Below are positions 1 to 13,638 of a stretch of 64,000 bases of DNA, piece by piece. The stretch covers positions 31,631,777-31,695,776 of the forward strand of contig CM055093.1 of the NCBI GenBank assembly GCA_029204225.1, read 5' to 3'. The position numbers were made by a program, and so were the translations under genes. The DNA comes from Diphasiastrum complanatum (taxonomy: Eukaryota; Streptophyta; Lycopodiopsida; Lycopodiales; Lycopodiaceae). The notes beneath the pieces were generated by a model that was not told the origin of the DNA, did not search any database, and saw only the letters and a program-made list of their open reading frames with translations. Numbering within the stretch: position 1 is the first letter of the stretch; each line of letters begins with the position of its first letter.

Positions 1-1
1 T

Positions 2-1150
2 GCACCTAGTTCGGGCACAGAATCCGTTCCCCACCGTAAACAGAAAGTGCTAACAATTCTCACCCTTCTTGCCATAGTTGCAGCAGCCGTGATTGCACTT
101 GGCATTGCGGCTGCAATACTCCTCAATCTGAGAACTCGTGCTCGTTCGGTATTCACCCAGGTAAAAGGCCATCCTGCTGAAAGCTTGCCCGTAGCTGCTT
201 CAGGCAGTGAGGGGCTTTCCATAGCTAAGCTGGTGATGTTTACAGAAGGCATGGAGCCGAGATCAAATGAGCTCCTTCCTAACGCCAACGTGCTGCTAAA
301 CAAAGACTGCGAGATCGGCAGTGGAGTGTATGGGATCGTGTACAAGGCAGTTCTAGCTCATGGTCGCACGGTTGCAGCGAAGAAACTGACGGCAGAAGGA
401 TTGGTGCAATCACAAGCGAAGTTCGAAAAGGAAATTCATATTTTAGGGAGAGTGCAGCACCCCAATGTGGTGAGCTTACAGGGTTACTGCTGGACTCCCA
501 AGCTGCCGTACATCTTCTACGATTTCATCCCCCATGGCAGCTTGTACAGACGTCTTCACGAAAGAGCCGCAGGAGAGCCTCCTCTCACCTGGCGCCAAAG
601 GTTTAGAATTGTAGTAGGAGCTGCTTCCGGCCTCGCCTATCTCCATCACGACTGTCACCCACGGATCATACACTGCGCAGTAAATTCAAGCAATGTGTTG
701 TTAGATGAGGACTTCCATCCGAGGATTTCAGACTATGGCCTCGCAAAGCTCTTTCCTAAAATGGATCGCCCGCAACTTAGTAGCCAATTGCAAAAATCCC
801 GAGGGTATCTTGCACCAGAATGCGCACATAAGAACTTCAAGATGAACGAGAAGTGTGAGATATATGCCTTTGGGGTGATTTTACTGGAGCTGGTGACTGG
901 AAGAAAGGCAGTGGAATGTGTGCAAAATGACGTTTTGCTTCTGCCTGAGTATGTGCAAGAACTTATGGATCATGGGGAGAGCTTGATGTGCATTGATCCA
1001 ATGTTGGAGAGCTATCCAGAGGACGAAGTCATGCCGGTTATAAGGCTGGGTTTGATCTGTACTTCTCATAGGCCCTCAAAGAGGCCATCCCTGTCAGAAG
1101 TAGTCCAAGTTATGGACCTCATCAAACCTCTTGGTGATGACAGTTTCTAG
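2..1150 (+). CDS. LRR receptor-like kinase, IRK/PXC2 type, C-terminal part (5' partial)
   Basis: The frame is open from the first bases of the window, so the LRR ectodomain lies upstream and only the juxtamembrane, membrane and kinase parts are seen (382 residues to the TAG). A hydrophobic helix covers about residues 17-42 and is followed by an Arg-rich stop-transfer. The kinase domain has a Gly loop (GSGVYG, about 106-111) and a conserved Lys in VAAKK (about 127). The catalytic-loop HRD is HCA (about 224-226) and the following Lys is Asn; DFG is DYG (about 244-246). APE survives as APE in GYLAPECA. This pattern, with SSNVLLDEDFHPRISDYGLA and EKCEIYAFGVILLELVTG, fits the IRK/PXC2 group of plant LRR-RLKs, known as atypical or pseudo-kinases at the plasma membrane. 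A signalling role without phosphotransfer is inference. No intron is seen in this part. Confidence 0.93.
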   Translation, partial: APSSGTESVPHRKQKVLTILTLLAIVAAAVIALGIAAAILLNLRTRARSVFTQVKGHPAESLPVAASGSEGLSIAKLVMFTEGMEPRSNELLPNANVLLNKDCEIGSGVYGIVYKAVLAHGRTVAAKKLTAEGLVQSQAKFEKEIHILGRVQHPNVVSLQGYCWTPKLPYIFYDFIPHGSLYRRLHERAAGEPPLTWRQRFRIVVGAASGLAYLHHDCHPRIIHCAVNSSNVLLDEDFHPRISDYGLAKLFPKMDRPQLSSQLQKSRGYLAPECAHKNFKMNEKCEIYAFGVILLELVTGRKAVECVQNDVLLLPEYVQELMDHGESLMCIDPMLESYPEDEVMPVIRLGLICTSHRPSKRPSLSEVVQVMDLIKPLGDDSF

Positions 1151-2267
1151 CATCAGCAGCCGCTGCAGCGTCAGAGTTGCTGTAATTATCCATGGATAAT
1201 GCACAAATGCAACCAATCTCATTCAACAACCTCCACTATCATAGACTCTTCCATATTGCCACAAGTCATCGTCACTCCAAATTTTGGGGTTTTTTTGACA
1301 TGCACATGATCTGGGCTGATCTTAAATCCGTCAGCAAAAGAACAGACGCCCTTTTGTAAGAAGCAGATGACAAGCTTAACTCTCAAATTCTGTTCTGGAT
1401 CGACACCAGGATCAACAACACAAATAGTGACTATCTCATAAATTCAGCTCAAAGCAATACAGTTGCAGCAAGTAGACACATTACTCATCAGACAGGCAGT
1501 TTTGTGCTCCTCTTGTTACACCTTTGAAAGAGGAGATATTAAATTCTATTTATTGAAAACACTTCAAGACCGACTACAGATAATCGTCAGTGAAGCTTGA
1601 TGAGTGCAAATCCTGCAGATGTAGCAGAGATGAAATCTACGACAAGAGTACTCAATATATAATGACTTGGTAGAAGCTTATAAGATGACAGTTGGCCCAT
1701 CAAAGAAGAAGCTCCACACTAAATCCTCAGTCGAATGTATTTCAAACATTTCTACGAGATAGCGTTTCATTTCTCATTCTTTTTGTTAAAGCATTTCGAT
1801 TTAGGTTCACGAGCCTACTCTCCTTGTGCAAAATTTTCTCTAGGAAGTGGGAAATCCTCAAGAGCCAAGATTGTGCTCACTTTCCCTTTTTTTCATCTCA
1901 CAACTCAATGGATGGTACACGGCAAATTCGCCTATTTTTATGTTGCTTATAAAGCATAATTTGTTACTTTTTTGAGAGCACATGGGCAAAAAATTCAATG
2001 CCATGTCCTCATCCTTTGAATTGTTATCATCAAATGTGCCTTAATTCCATCATATGCATAACTGGAGATGATGTTAGTTTAGGATCGTCACATTGGATAA
2101 AGTCCTAAGCTCATATATACTTCCATTTAATTTTTTATTCTTCACGTTGTTCATCCTCTTTGAGGAAGACTAAGCCTCCAAAAACTTAGAAGATCTATGA
2201 TTCACAAGCTGCAAATAAACCATGAATATTGTATAGATTAATTATATTTTCGATTTTAAGTTTAAAG
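1151..2267. other. Downstream flank of the receptor-kinase gene, no gene seen
   Basis: AT-rich DNA after the kinase stop codon. The first few hundred bases are probably its 3' UTR, but no convincing polyadenylation context could be fixed. Short open frames at 1692-1959 have no recognisable domain and look like chance. Confidence 0.5.
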
Positions 2268-2460
2268 ATTCACAACCTTCATGTAGTTATCTATGATTGA
2301 TCGCAATCTTATACAAAAGAGGTGTGTGCCCCACTCATATCACAATCACAATCACAATCATTGATCTTATTTTTTTTATTCACCTAGTGATCTTGTGGTT
2401 TGAATTCATGCTACAATGTAGCTTTCATTCTATGATCACAACTACACATATGTGTGTTTT

Positions 2461-2957
2461 GCCACGCGACGCTGCCACGCGAACCCGATACTTAGCCGAA
2501 ATTTTGACATTTTTCTTATGCGTGGCACTGCCACGCGTGGCATATCCACGCCAAAACTTTTTCGAGGAACCTGCCCGTGAAATCCAGGCTGGAGGTGGGG
2601 TCTGGCAAAAAATAAATTAATTCTGCGTGGCAGTGCCACGCAAATTTTTTTAAACTCAAAACTTAAAATAAGAGTGCCAAAATATGTCGGCGTGGCACAG
2701 CCACGCGTGGAAGTGCAACGTACGGTTGTTATTTAACCAATTGTCATCTAACATGATTCTTTTGGGATTTGCCACGCGTGGCAAATCTCCAGAGAAAATT
2801 CCAGAGTGATGGCTTTTTTTATTGCCACGCGTGGCAAAATTTGTCAAAAAATCTGCCATGCGTGGCAAAATTTTCCACGCGTGGCAATATCAAAACACAA
2901 TACTTCAAGAAATTTTGCTTTGGAAATTTGTCACACGTGGCAGTGCCACGCATGGCA
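2461..2957. repeat. Cluster of TGCCACGCGTGGCA palindromes
   Basis: The 14-bp perfect palindrome TGCCACGCGTGGCA occurs at 2529-2542, 2770-2783 and 2823-2836. Close variants or half-sites lie at 2461, 2473, 2520, 2624-2642, 2690-2710, 2854-2867, 2872-2886 and 2931-2957. Spacing is irregular (about 10-90 bp), so it is not a simple satellite. The GC-rich motif stands out from AT-rich surroundings. Confidence 0.85.
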
Positions 2958-3709
2958 AAATTAGTTTGTTGTAATTTTTTTTTTTAACTATTATGAATAA
3001 TATGTTAATAAACAACAACTTTATGATTAATTTAAAAGCAAATAAGATTTTTTTTTAGATTTTGAATAAGTGTATACTTATAATAAAATGTGGACTAAAA
3101 ATCAAATGATCATTATGTCAAATTATTATGCTCTGACGAATTGAAGTTATTATCAGTTGAATATTACATGCTATCTTATGTATTTATGGACATTATGATG
3201 TGTTTCTATATTAAGAAAATTCTATAATCAAAATTTGACATTAATTTCATTATGGTATTAATGTATAAAAATATAAGCATGAGCTTAATATGCATTTGAA
3301 AGGATGCTAAGTACCTTACAATTGAGAGCCATGTGGTAGCTTGTTAAGCTAATTCGTTGATAAAAAAATTGCAATGTTATACACCTTTGTACCTTTCCTA
3401 GCATAAGGGATCTTAAGTTTAATATTCAACCAAGAATTTGATCTAGATTCGGGTTACATGTTGACATTGGGGAGATGTGCCAAATTTGAAGATTAGGCTA
3501 TTCTTAATTCATTTCATTAAAATACCACTCCTTTTGTTGATAGATTGTTTGTCACACAATATACTATATTTGTTTTCTAGTGAATTTTGCAAAATTTGAT
3601 GTCATGTTTTCTTTTGTTCGTACTCCCTAGCTTTTGTTTATAGGCTTTCCAATTAGGAACCAACATTTCCCAATTTACCTACAAATTTAGCAGCTTTCAC
3701 AAAATTTAG

Positions 3710-3831
<122 letters not shown>

Positions 3832-4639
3832 GGGTGTGAAGTTTCTTTAAGCTTGAATGGCAATACTCCCTTTGAAAACTAGTGATCTTCTCCGTATTCT
3901 TTAGAGTGATATCCTTAAAAGTTTCCTTAATTCCATCAAAGACATATCTCAAGTTTATATTAATTTAAAATCTTCAAATTGGATAGATCCATGAGCTCGT
4001 AGTTTAGACTAGGGTTCTTATTGTTCACATCCTTCATCTATCTTGCATAAGAGAAGATCTATGATCCTCAAGAAATAGAAATCCTAAAAGCAATTGGCAT
4101 TAATTATACGGTGCATCAAGTAGAAAAATTCACAACCTTCATGTAGTTATCTATGATGGATTAAAATGTAACTTCGTACATATTCCAGGTCCATGAGAAC
4201 TATGCCATCAATCATAATGGTTAGTTTTTTTTGTTACGTCTAGGTCTTGAAGTGTTGGTTGCATTTTTTTTAAATTCTTGTTTACTAAAGTCTTGAGATA
4301 TGTTGCAAGTGTGTCTTTTGTGTCCTCTAAAGACTTCTAGTGTAGTAACATCACAATGACTAGTTCCAAAACTGTGCAAAGCATTTACTCACTTGTCTGT
4401 CAAGCATATACGTAGTCTTTAGTACTCACATTGAAAGGTTCTACCTTTAGGATACAGGGTATGAACATCCAGATGTCTTTGATCGGTTGTTCCATCTCAT
4501 GCAAGGTGGAATAAGTAAGGCCTCTAAGGCGATAAACTTAAGTGAGGATATATTTGCAGATATAAAGCTCAACCATTGTGTAGCTCTACCATTATGTGTT
4601 CCATATCAAAATAGCTTGGGATATATTTATATGAATCAA

Positions 4640-6150
4640 GTAGGCATAGCTTAAAGGTAACTTCCTAATTAAGTGGAAAAAAGAGTCCCAGAAAATTGGT
4701 CAAAATAGCTTTTGTAAATAGAATTGGCTTGAATGTGCACCGACTAATACCACAATCATCAAGCTGAAAAACTCAAGGAGTTGGATCAGTGTAATAAGAG
4801 AATTAGCTATAAGCTCGCACTACTCATATGCATGAAAACTACCAGTAGAGCATTTGCACCTTAGAAACCATGTAACATTAAACAAATATCAGTCTTTTCA
4901 AGTTTAATTTGTAAGAGAGGTGCTAGTTGCAGAATGATTGACCTGTACAGAGGAAACAAAATCGGCACCAACCTCTTTGACATTCTTCAGCATTCAAATG
5001 TCATTACTAAAGAGTAATGTGTCATCAACATATAATGTAATGATAACAAAAGATAAATTCACTGATTTTTAGTAGACATTACAATCAGCTCGATGAAACC
5101 ATGCATGAGACGATTGTTTAAGCCATAAAGGGATTTTCAAAGTTTTCATACCTTATAAGTGTTGCTCTCCAACTCATAGCCTTCAAGTTGAGACATATAA
5201 ATGTCTTCTTCAGTAATTCCATTTAAAAATACTATTTGTACATCTATCTAGTGAATCTCTAGATTTGCCACTGCTATAAACAAAAGTTCAACAAATGTCT
5301 GAAAGTTTTTGAATAGTGAGCATTCAAGATTTGAGAGAATTTTCTGGCGATTAATCTTGCCTTCCATCGATCAACTGATCCATTGAGTTTGTATTTGATC
5401 CGATAAACCCATTTGCAAAAAATCATAATCTCACCAACTGGTAGGTCTGTAGCACTCCATGTCTGATTTTTGATCAGATATTGATACTCTTTGTCCATTG
5501 CTGATTTCCATTGATCTACATCTAGACTAGAAATTTCTTCAAAATAATTGATTGGCTCCTCGACAAAATAACAACTGGCTAATGCATTGTCAATAAATCT
5601 GTCAACAGAAAATTTGTTTATATTTGATCTTCAAAGAATTGGCTTTTCTAGCTGCTACTGCTATGGTTGTGTCGAGTTGTCTTTCGAATCATTGATTAGA
5701 GTAGAGTAGAGATTTGAACTCGATGCAATATTAGGAATCGATTCGACATATGTAACTTTCTTTTTTTCCCTTGAGATTAACAAATAAATCTTCGAGAAAG
5801 ATAACATCTCCATGAATTTTTTTTTGCTTGGATCTATGAAAATATGAAGGCATTTCACTAAAATATTTGGTGCATACCATATTATTGCCATTGAGATTAA
5901 ACCTATCACTATAGGGCCTAAATGGTCTAATTTGCACTATGCTTATTAATTGATCCAAAAAGATCCTCAACATTTTGTCAATGTGGAATATATCTATGCA
6001 ATAGAATTCATAGAGTGAGTTCTGCCAGTTGTTTTGGCGTTGCAAATAAAGGGTAGACATTGAATTCATATGGATGTTAAGCAACTTAATGTCATAATCC
6101 ATTAAGATCATTATTCTCTACCATTTGCTCTGAAACACATATTTGGAAAG
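4640..6150 (-). mobile_element. Ty1/copia pol relic (integrase end to reverse transcriptase)
   Basis: The minus strand carries pieces of a Copia polyprotein in order. Around 5.70-5.90 kb is an integrase C-terminal segment ending in a KKKF...GDVIFLEDL-like block. At 5274-5498 is the start of reverse transcriptase (WSATDLP, CKWVYRIKYKLNGSVDRWKARLIA). Toward 4.7 kb are decayed blocks resembling the following RT region. Stops and frameshifts break it throughout, and no catalytic YVDD is readable. Neither LTR could be paired with confidence. It is an old, inactive copy. Confidence 0.75.
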
Positions 6151-8653
6151 GAAACATATAATTCTTTGAATTGGTTAAGTGGGTATCACCTAGAAAATGT
6201 TTCCAAGAGGATCACCATAATGGGATACGTTGCCATACAAGGTAATGCAATTTTCAAAAGGTGATTAGTTATGCATACAATGACCCTCACTAGAGACTTT
6301 ACTAAGACTTTTATTGAAGAGTTTCTCTTTCAAAGGAAGAGACACTTATTATTTTTGTACGAGGTCCTTACCTGAAATTTACCTTTGGCAGAATACATGA
6401 CCATGTTGTATCTAGGTATATAGTTTATTCACATGTAGCTACCATCAAGATAGTATTTGCATTGTTAAAAGGGTACAATTATAGATTTCTACATGTGGGC
6501 AAGGATTTCTACACATGTAGATACCATTAAAATAATGTTTGCATTGTCTACTATAGGTACAATTATGGAATCCTCTTCTTTCATTGAGCATTACAATAAT
6601 AATAGGAATTTAAAATCAAAATTTGCAAAGTTGGAATGTCCCATGTCTCACAGTACAACACAACCATAATGGACTTTAGAAAGGCTATCAATAAGTTGAA
6701 GAAAGCTCTTGTTACCATTGTAGGTCATATATGGGGCTCTCTTGCACTCAACAAGGACATTAAACTTGTCTAGTTATCTTGGACATTTTTATTAGGCAGG
6801 CACCTTGATGTAGGGAATTGATTAATGCCGATGACCTTTGTTTTCCTTATAATTCTTTGAATCTATCCTCCTCTCCCCTTAGTTATGTGTTTTGGGTAGC
6901 TGTGCTTTAAAATCAATGGTACTCCAAAGGGATAAACCTTCACAAGGTCTCAAACTAATGAACTATGGTTTGATAGGCCAATATGTTATTGATACTTTTC
7001 CTTGACTGTTTACTAAAAACATGACTTGAAATGGACATGATGTCTACCAAATATCTGTTTGAACTCTAGTTCATATTAAATTACAGGTTGGAACACTTGC
7101 TTAAATCTGACTGATGTACGATCTGTATAAATCTCGTTGTACATTGTTTCATGACCAAGTACACAATTTAAAGTAAACTAATCTTTGTAATTAGTTAAAC
7201 AATTCTTGTAACTACAAGAATGATGTGTATAAATACATCTTCGACTCTCATTTAGCGCAAGGACACAAAGAGCGGAAGATCTATAATCTATTTGTTGATC
7301 ATGCTTCTGATAAGCATTTAGTGTAATATACAAGCAACATCCTTTCATCATCTGTGTCCAATGTAGATGTTTGCATGTTGCGTTTGTTTGCACTCTTGTC
7401 AAGCTCGTTCACTCACTCTGACAAATCCGGACATCTCTGACTACTAAGAATTTGATCAGAGAACAAAAGTCTCTGACGCCCCACGAACAAGCCTAATCAT
7501 TCTACACCATTATTCTTAAATTTGTTTTGAACTCTCAAATTTAATCTGATTGACAATATCTCCATACTCTCTGGTGATTGTGCTCGTGATTTATTTGACC
7601 ACACATTTATTTTTATGATCCTATAGTGAACGTAGGAGCTGTGATATCGTTTTTTGGCATTTTCAATCCAAGATCGTTCTTGCTGGCAGTTAATAGCAGC
7701 CCATTTTAAGGAGAGCCGTTATGCACTATCTCTCTCTCCCACTTCATTTTCTGTACGTCAGTTGGTAATGGAGCATTCCTATCAAAGCTTGCATTTATCT
7801 AACTATCGTCCTCCCTCCAACACATGTGTGTGTCACAGATACGCACACCCATAGGCCCTCCAAAACATCTTATATACTTAGAACTATTATGGTGTTCTCA
7901 TTATGCATCCACCCATGTATGCAATAAGCAACCTCAAATGTACAAACCACCCAAAGGTTGTAAAATGTATACCTTTTCCAAAATATGATAAATCAAAACG
8001 TCAATGTAGCTCATACAGCCTATGGGTAGATTTGTGTGAGAATATATCAAACCTAGAGAACAAGATGAATAAAATCCAAAAGAAAAGTGCTTGACACTTC
8101 TTTAGTCAAAGAGAAAGACAATCATATTAAAAGAAACAATAGTTATGCACCAAAGCTAGCATGCCATACTAGAGTATCAAATATTTAAAAGTATGTAAAG
8201 CTTAAAGGCCATCCACTTGGCTAGTATAAAAGCAATCTATTGGAGCTATCTCATTAAGTATATTGCAACATTTTATGGTGAATAGTGATGTCATGATGTC
8301 ATCTCATAGTCACCTCATAGAGGTTTTGAATAGCCATTTCTTCATCCATCACTCATTATGGACACATCAACAATAAAAATATGTATTATTACTAGAATGT
8401 GTTGAGTGTGTGTTGCCTATGGTGCAATATTGTTATTCACACTGTCATTAAGTATCGAAGGCCATAATGTAAAAGTTGATTCGGGAGCATGAAGAGGAGT
8501 CGCGAAGTTGCACCATCGTCAAAGTTGTAGGTAGACCGTAATCGTTGATTTGGCGGTTCCTGGTTGTTGCAACGTTACTCGCAAGTTGTAGCTTGCCTTC
8601 GGTCGATGGTCTCCGTTGAGTGACCGCAAGGTTGACTCTTGCGATGCCTCGGC
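6151..8653. other. Gene-poor AT-rich stretch
   Basis: No protein family or RNA gene recognised. The 7.1-7.45 kb part resembles a decayed LTR in texture (short TATAAATA-like box, then CT/GA-rich sequence), but no partner copy was found. The base composition changes sharply at about 8.45 kb, where GC-rich sequence begins. Confidence 0.35.
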
Positions 8654-8725
8654 GGTGCCTTGGCGGTAGATGAATGGTGCCTTGGCGGTAGGTGAATGGT
8701 GCCTTCGGAGGTTCCTTGCGGTAGC
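8654..8725. repeat. 22-bp minisatellite in a GC-rich island
   Basis: Units GGTGCCTTGGCGGTAGATGAAT (8654-8675) and a one-base variant (8676-8697) sit head to tail, with a partial third from 8698 and related GGCGGT words to about 8800. The overlapping open frames here (8448-8834, minus) are repeat-driven and not supported as genes. Confidence 0.7.
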
Positions 8726-8834
8726 TTGTGGTTGTGTTGCAGTTTGTTCCCTTCGCACATAGATTGCAGCTTGTGCCTTGGCGGTGGTCTGGCGGTTTGT
8801 TGTTACACCACATTTTGACCGTAGACTCATTCAT

Positions 8835-11800
8835 TTAATGTTGAAGACATTAAAGATGGCCAGGTCCTTAATGTACTTCGATTCTTTGACATTCGAATGC
8901 TGGAAAAAAGTCATAGGTAATTCTTCTTTTAACCAATCAAGTATAACTAGAATCTGAACTATGATTCATTAATCATAATTCATCGAATTCTTGTCCTATA
9001 CTCAATAAAAGAAGACAACTACCAATGATTAGAAGAACTTTAGGTTCAGAGTCATCTCTATTATAGCAAATACGGCCGACCAAAAGTGACCAATGAATTT
9101 CGAATCATGAATGTTCATAATGCCACTTTGGTAATCCATAAAGCCAAAACAGATACTCTAATAATTACTTGGTCTTTACCCAAATAAACATAGTCGATTT
9201 GGTAAGATGGCCAGTCATCACCAAAATTCCACTATCTTGTTTATTCATCCGGGGTAATCTACCGTGAACACAATCTCCTCCTATGGATTAGGTATATCTT
9301 AGAATCTGAGTTATGATTCACCAATCTCAATTCTCCAAATTCTTGAGACCATACCATATCATAAGAGTGCAATACAATTCTTAAAATCCACATGAGCTGT
9401 ACACAAAGTCCTTTCCATCTAGAAAGTTCCAGACTTCTACAACTCACACACGGTGCCAATATAAGGATTGTAATCTAAAAAATGCCCTTACTTTAGACAT
9501 GGCACAAATTGTCATTCCAAAGTTAGGGTCCCAATCTAGAATACGTCTAGATTTTCCTCTTAAGTTCTAATCTAGAATAACTTAAAATTCACCAGAACCT
9601 CATTATGTGAAGTTCTAACTTTTGGCAAACAACTATCCAACTCTCCTGAGTCTTCCAGGATAACAATCCATCTATTCCAAACGGGAAAAGATAAGGCTCA
9701 AAAGTTCTCGTGTATTCTATGCACACCCATCAGTAAATGAATCCAAAATGACTCATAAATGATGTGACTTATAAGCATTACCTTTCAACAATAATATCCA
9801 TAAGTAAGATTACTATTGTTGATTTTCCACAACTAACTCAAAAGTAACGCTCCTGACTCGGTTAGTTGTATCGGACTTAAAAAAAAATTAAATGTCTCGG
9901 TGTGGTACCAAAACACCACATTTAATCTGATTCTAAATCATTTCTAGGTCAATAAGCAATTCTCAATGAGAAATTACTAACCCAGCAAGAAATTGTCTTA
10001 AACACAATTCTCATCAATATGCCTATGTATCAACAACTAGTTTATGCATGCAAATAAACTTAGTTTACGGAATACTTTGTAGATCCACAAGATTAGTAGT
10101 TTGTACAAAAGGTTTTAATGATCCTAGAAAGATTCACTGCATAGCATATCCCTACAAATGACTCCTGATCTGTACACAACACTTGAGAATCCTGTAAGTG
10201 AGAATCCTGTAACCAAAAATCCTGTAACTTGGTTATCCTCTAAGAGAGAATATTTCTCAAAGATTGCTATTTCACATCCAAAATCTCAACCGGAGACTAC
10301 TCAAAAGAATATATTGCTGGCATGAATTTCCTTCCTTGCATCAATCCACGGATCTCAGTCCAAACTAAGATCAAGTTGACTCTATCCAGCAAGGAACAGG
10401 TTTTAACAAACCTCCATCTTGCAATAGAATTCCAAGTTCTGACACCAATCAATCGGACTTGTTACAGCCACTTTTCTACCGCAAGAGTACTTTCTAAATT
10501 TTTCCCCTTTAAATCTTCAAACCAGATATCAACAATAATCTCTAAAGGATTTCTGTAATATCTAAATATCCTATCGTTTCTGATTCATAAAACAGGTTCA
10601 TCATCGATATAACAGATTCCTCCTTGAATCTTTGACCGATGTTTCTCCTTGATAATTCTCTTTTCTTCCTACTTCTCCCCTTTTTTAATAGGAAACACCA
10701 CGAGCTTCCAAGGGGTGCAGATCATTTAAGATTTACCCAGGAGAAGAGTCTAAGAAGAGATCCAAGAAAATCTTGAAAGCCCAAAGAAGTGTTGCATCAG
10801 TGTAAGTAAATACCAATGATGTCCCAACACGATGACTAAACCAAAGATCTTCTTGGTTACCAAGCTTGAGAATTAACCTATAAATCATAAAAGGATTTCT
10901 TGAAGATTCAAGTAGAGAAAAATAAGTTTAGAAAACGGTTTCATTAACCATTTCTGTGACATCGTCCATGGTCAACGGGTAATCAGTATTACCTTCCAAG
11001 GAATCACAAATTTTTGGGTTAACAAATGTGTTAAGAAATTCACCAATATATCATTCATCAAGAAATAGCTTGTCGGGTTTCCGGTTTTGTAAATTTGAGA
11101 TATCCAAAAAGGGGTCATGACCAATATCTCAAATTTCCGACAAAACACCCATTTTATGACCGATAGTATTTGGCATCACTAAGATTTACAGCCATACTAT
11201 GGTCAAGTAATTCAGTTAGTTGTCAAGAAAATAGTACAATTATATGAAGTTGTCGAAAATTTAGAAAAAATTCCAAGTTCACTCAAACAAACATTCTTTC
11301 GCCCCTTGTCACAATCTTTACGGTCATCGTAAGGTTTACAGTGACAGATTTAGAAATGGGGAAGAATATACCGGCTTTTTCTTGTTCTTTACAACAAATA
11401 GTGTTGGTACACCCACGACTTCAAGCACATCAAAAAATAACTTTTTCGTTCCATTTCTGTTTCCATCTTAGGCTTCTGGACCCTTTCTGGTCGTGCATGA
11501 TTTTGAAAAATCGATACCTTGGCCAAAAATATCCAAGAATTCTTGGACATAAGAGTCCAATTCTTGGTTGCCCAAAAAACAGTTAATAAAGCAAATTTTC
11601 AATCAGAATCATGAATTGTGACTAAAGCTTTACGAAATTCTACTACGAATCCAACTTAAGTCACCGGTTTCACAGGTAGAACCTACTAACATGAAGAAGT
11701 CATTACCGGGAAACAACAATACTAACAATATTTGCTTTTTTCTCCTGGGACGCTGAGTAAGCTAGAAATAGCTTTCCCCAACAATTTATCCAGTTTTCTA

Positions 11801-12417
11801 CAATTTCTAGGCTTTTAACTTTTTATGACCGACAAATTTCCAATAAATCCCTAGGTTGTAAGAGTTAACAACTTATACTTGGTTAAAAGAGATGGACTCC
11901 ACATGGAAAACTGTTTTGACATTTTTCTAGTCCAAACGACTCAAAAAAGATGCAAATGGAAAAAAAAAAAAAAAAACAAGTTTTTACAAGAACAAAAAAA
12001 AAAAACCACATAGGAAAAAACCATCCAACTCAGGCCCACCCCAACCATACCCCGAACAATAAGTTTACATTACCCTAAACCCTAAACCTCTAATTGATCC
12101 CGTTGCTAACATAAAAGTGTTCCTAATGAAGCAACCGGTAACATGTGGATCCAAAAAATCAAACCTTACTTCACTAACCAGAGATTTGAAGTGCTTGAAA
12201 GCCAAATCGATTTAATACCCAGTAGTACACATACCACCAACCGGTTGTACCTCAAAAAAGTGATTTTCGGGAAGAGGCACTCGAATTTTCCCCACTTGTT
12301 ACTTACTCCATTAACCTTCTCAAAGAATGTCGAGATTCTATATCACACAACGGAAAAATCCCACACAATTTGAGATTTCTCTTGAACACAAATCAATGGC
12401 AAAAAAGTGCTCATAAT
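8835..12417. other. Gene-poor AT-rich stretch
   Basis: No coding domain recognised on either strand. The sequence has even, unstructured composition with poly-A runs near 11.96-12.0 kb and a two-copy CCCTAAA word near 12.08 kb. It may be the eroded interior of an LTR element whose primer-binding-site-like motif lies at its right edge. Confidence 0.35.
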
Positions 12418-12431
12418 TGGCTCTGATACCA
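12418..12431 (-). other. Initiator-tRNA-Met primer-binding-site-like motif
   Basis: Read on the minus strand this is TTGGTATCAGAGCC, the usual plant LTR-retrotransposon primer-binding site. It would imply a minus-strand element with its 5' LTR to the right and interior to the left. No LTR pair or polyprotein is visible, so this is an orphan signal. Confidence 0.5.
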
Positions 12432-12923
12432 ATATAAAGTCCTCAAACCAAGGATCCTATTCTAAGCATGCCAATCACAAGCAACACAAGGGGACCTGAC
12501 GGTGGACAAACCAACCCAACCAAACCTAGATCGAACGGATCTAGCCCCCAAGCTATGGATCAATCACAAAGAGGAGTATGGCATCACACCAGCAACATCC
12601 TGCCACTGGTCATGCTATCAAGCATACACTAGTGAGAGCCCAGCAGGTATACTTATACCCTCCAAGGCCCATGCACCACTAGTAGTGCATTGTGACACCT
12701 CACTTGAGACCTCTGCAGCCTATCTGGGCCACGTCATCCAGTTCCCCAATGACTCACTGATAGACCCATACAAATCCACCATCAAGTGTTTAGGCCTACA
12801 ACCATTAATTATGACCATGTACACATAAGGGCCCCAATTCCCTTATAGTCACAATTAACTTACGGGTTGTTGGTCTACTGATCCCTAGCGTGGACACGCT
12901 ACCCAAGACCAGTCATGGGCATG

Positions 12924-12925
<2 letters not shown>

Positions 12926-13010
<85 letters not shown>
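12926..13010. repeat. Compound (GT)n(GA)n microsatellite
   Basis: GT repeats run to about 12980 and then switch to GA repeats to about 13010. Confidence 0.97.
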
Positions 13011-13012
<2 letters not shown>

Positions 13013-13638
13013 AAAAGTATTGCTAGGAGACATATATATTTTGCCCAAAGGAGACATAATGGGAAATGAAGTGTTTCCATATATATTTCATATTGAATCA
13101 TACTTAGCATTCAACTTTGTAGGAGAGACTTTTTCACTTTTTTCTAAAGCTTTGCAAATGTTTTTCCTAAACATCCATAACCTTTTCTAATATATTTCAT
13201 GAATCATGTTAGAATTTGCTAGGAAACCATTGCTAGGCAAGTGTCCCTAAATTCAACACGAGTCGTGCCCTACAATTGAAAAAATCCTTGTTTTTTGTAA
13301 CTAGCACACACCATGGTATAACAATTTTCTTAGCATTTTTTCATACCAACCACCTATCAAAGTAAACATAATAGATGAGTTGCAAACTAGTATTGCGTTA
13401 TCATCCCAAAGTATGAAAATATACCAATTGGTTGTCATTCGCAACGTATGAATATATACAAATTGAAAGCCATAGAATATTTTGAAAGGCAGATTGCAAA
13501 TGTTGAAAGACATGACCTTTTTTTTATTCCAATATGCATTTGCTTTGAAAGTGCATAGTATGGTTGCTAACTCCAATGCATATGGGGCACTATGAATAAG
13601 TTGTCGTACATACTTTGATTTTGGCTAATGGGTAGAAT

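Noticed and set aside
8448-8834. Overlapping Arg/Thr-rich frames
   Set aside because: They are driven by a GC-rich minisatellite, several frames are open at once, and no domain is present.
12502-12828. 108-codon open frame after the orphan primer-binding site
   Set aside because: No domain recognised. It lies where an LTR would be, so it is probably chance.
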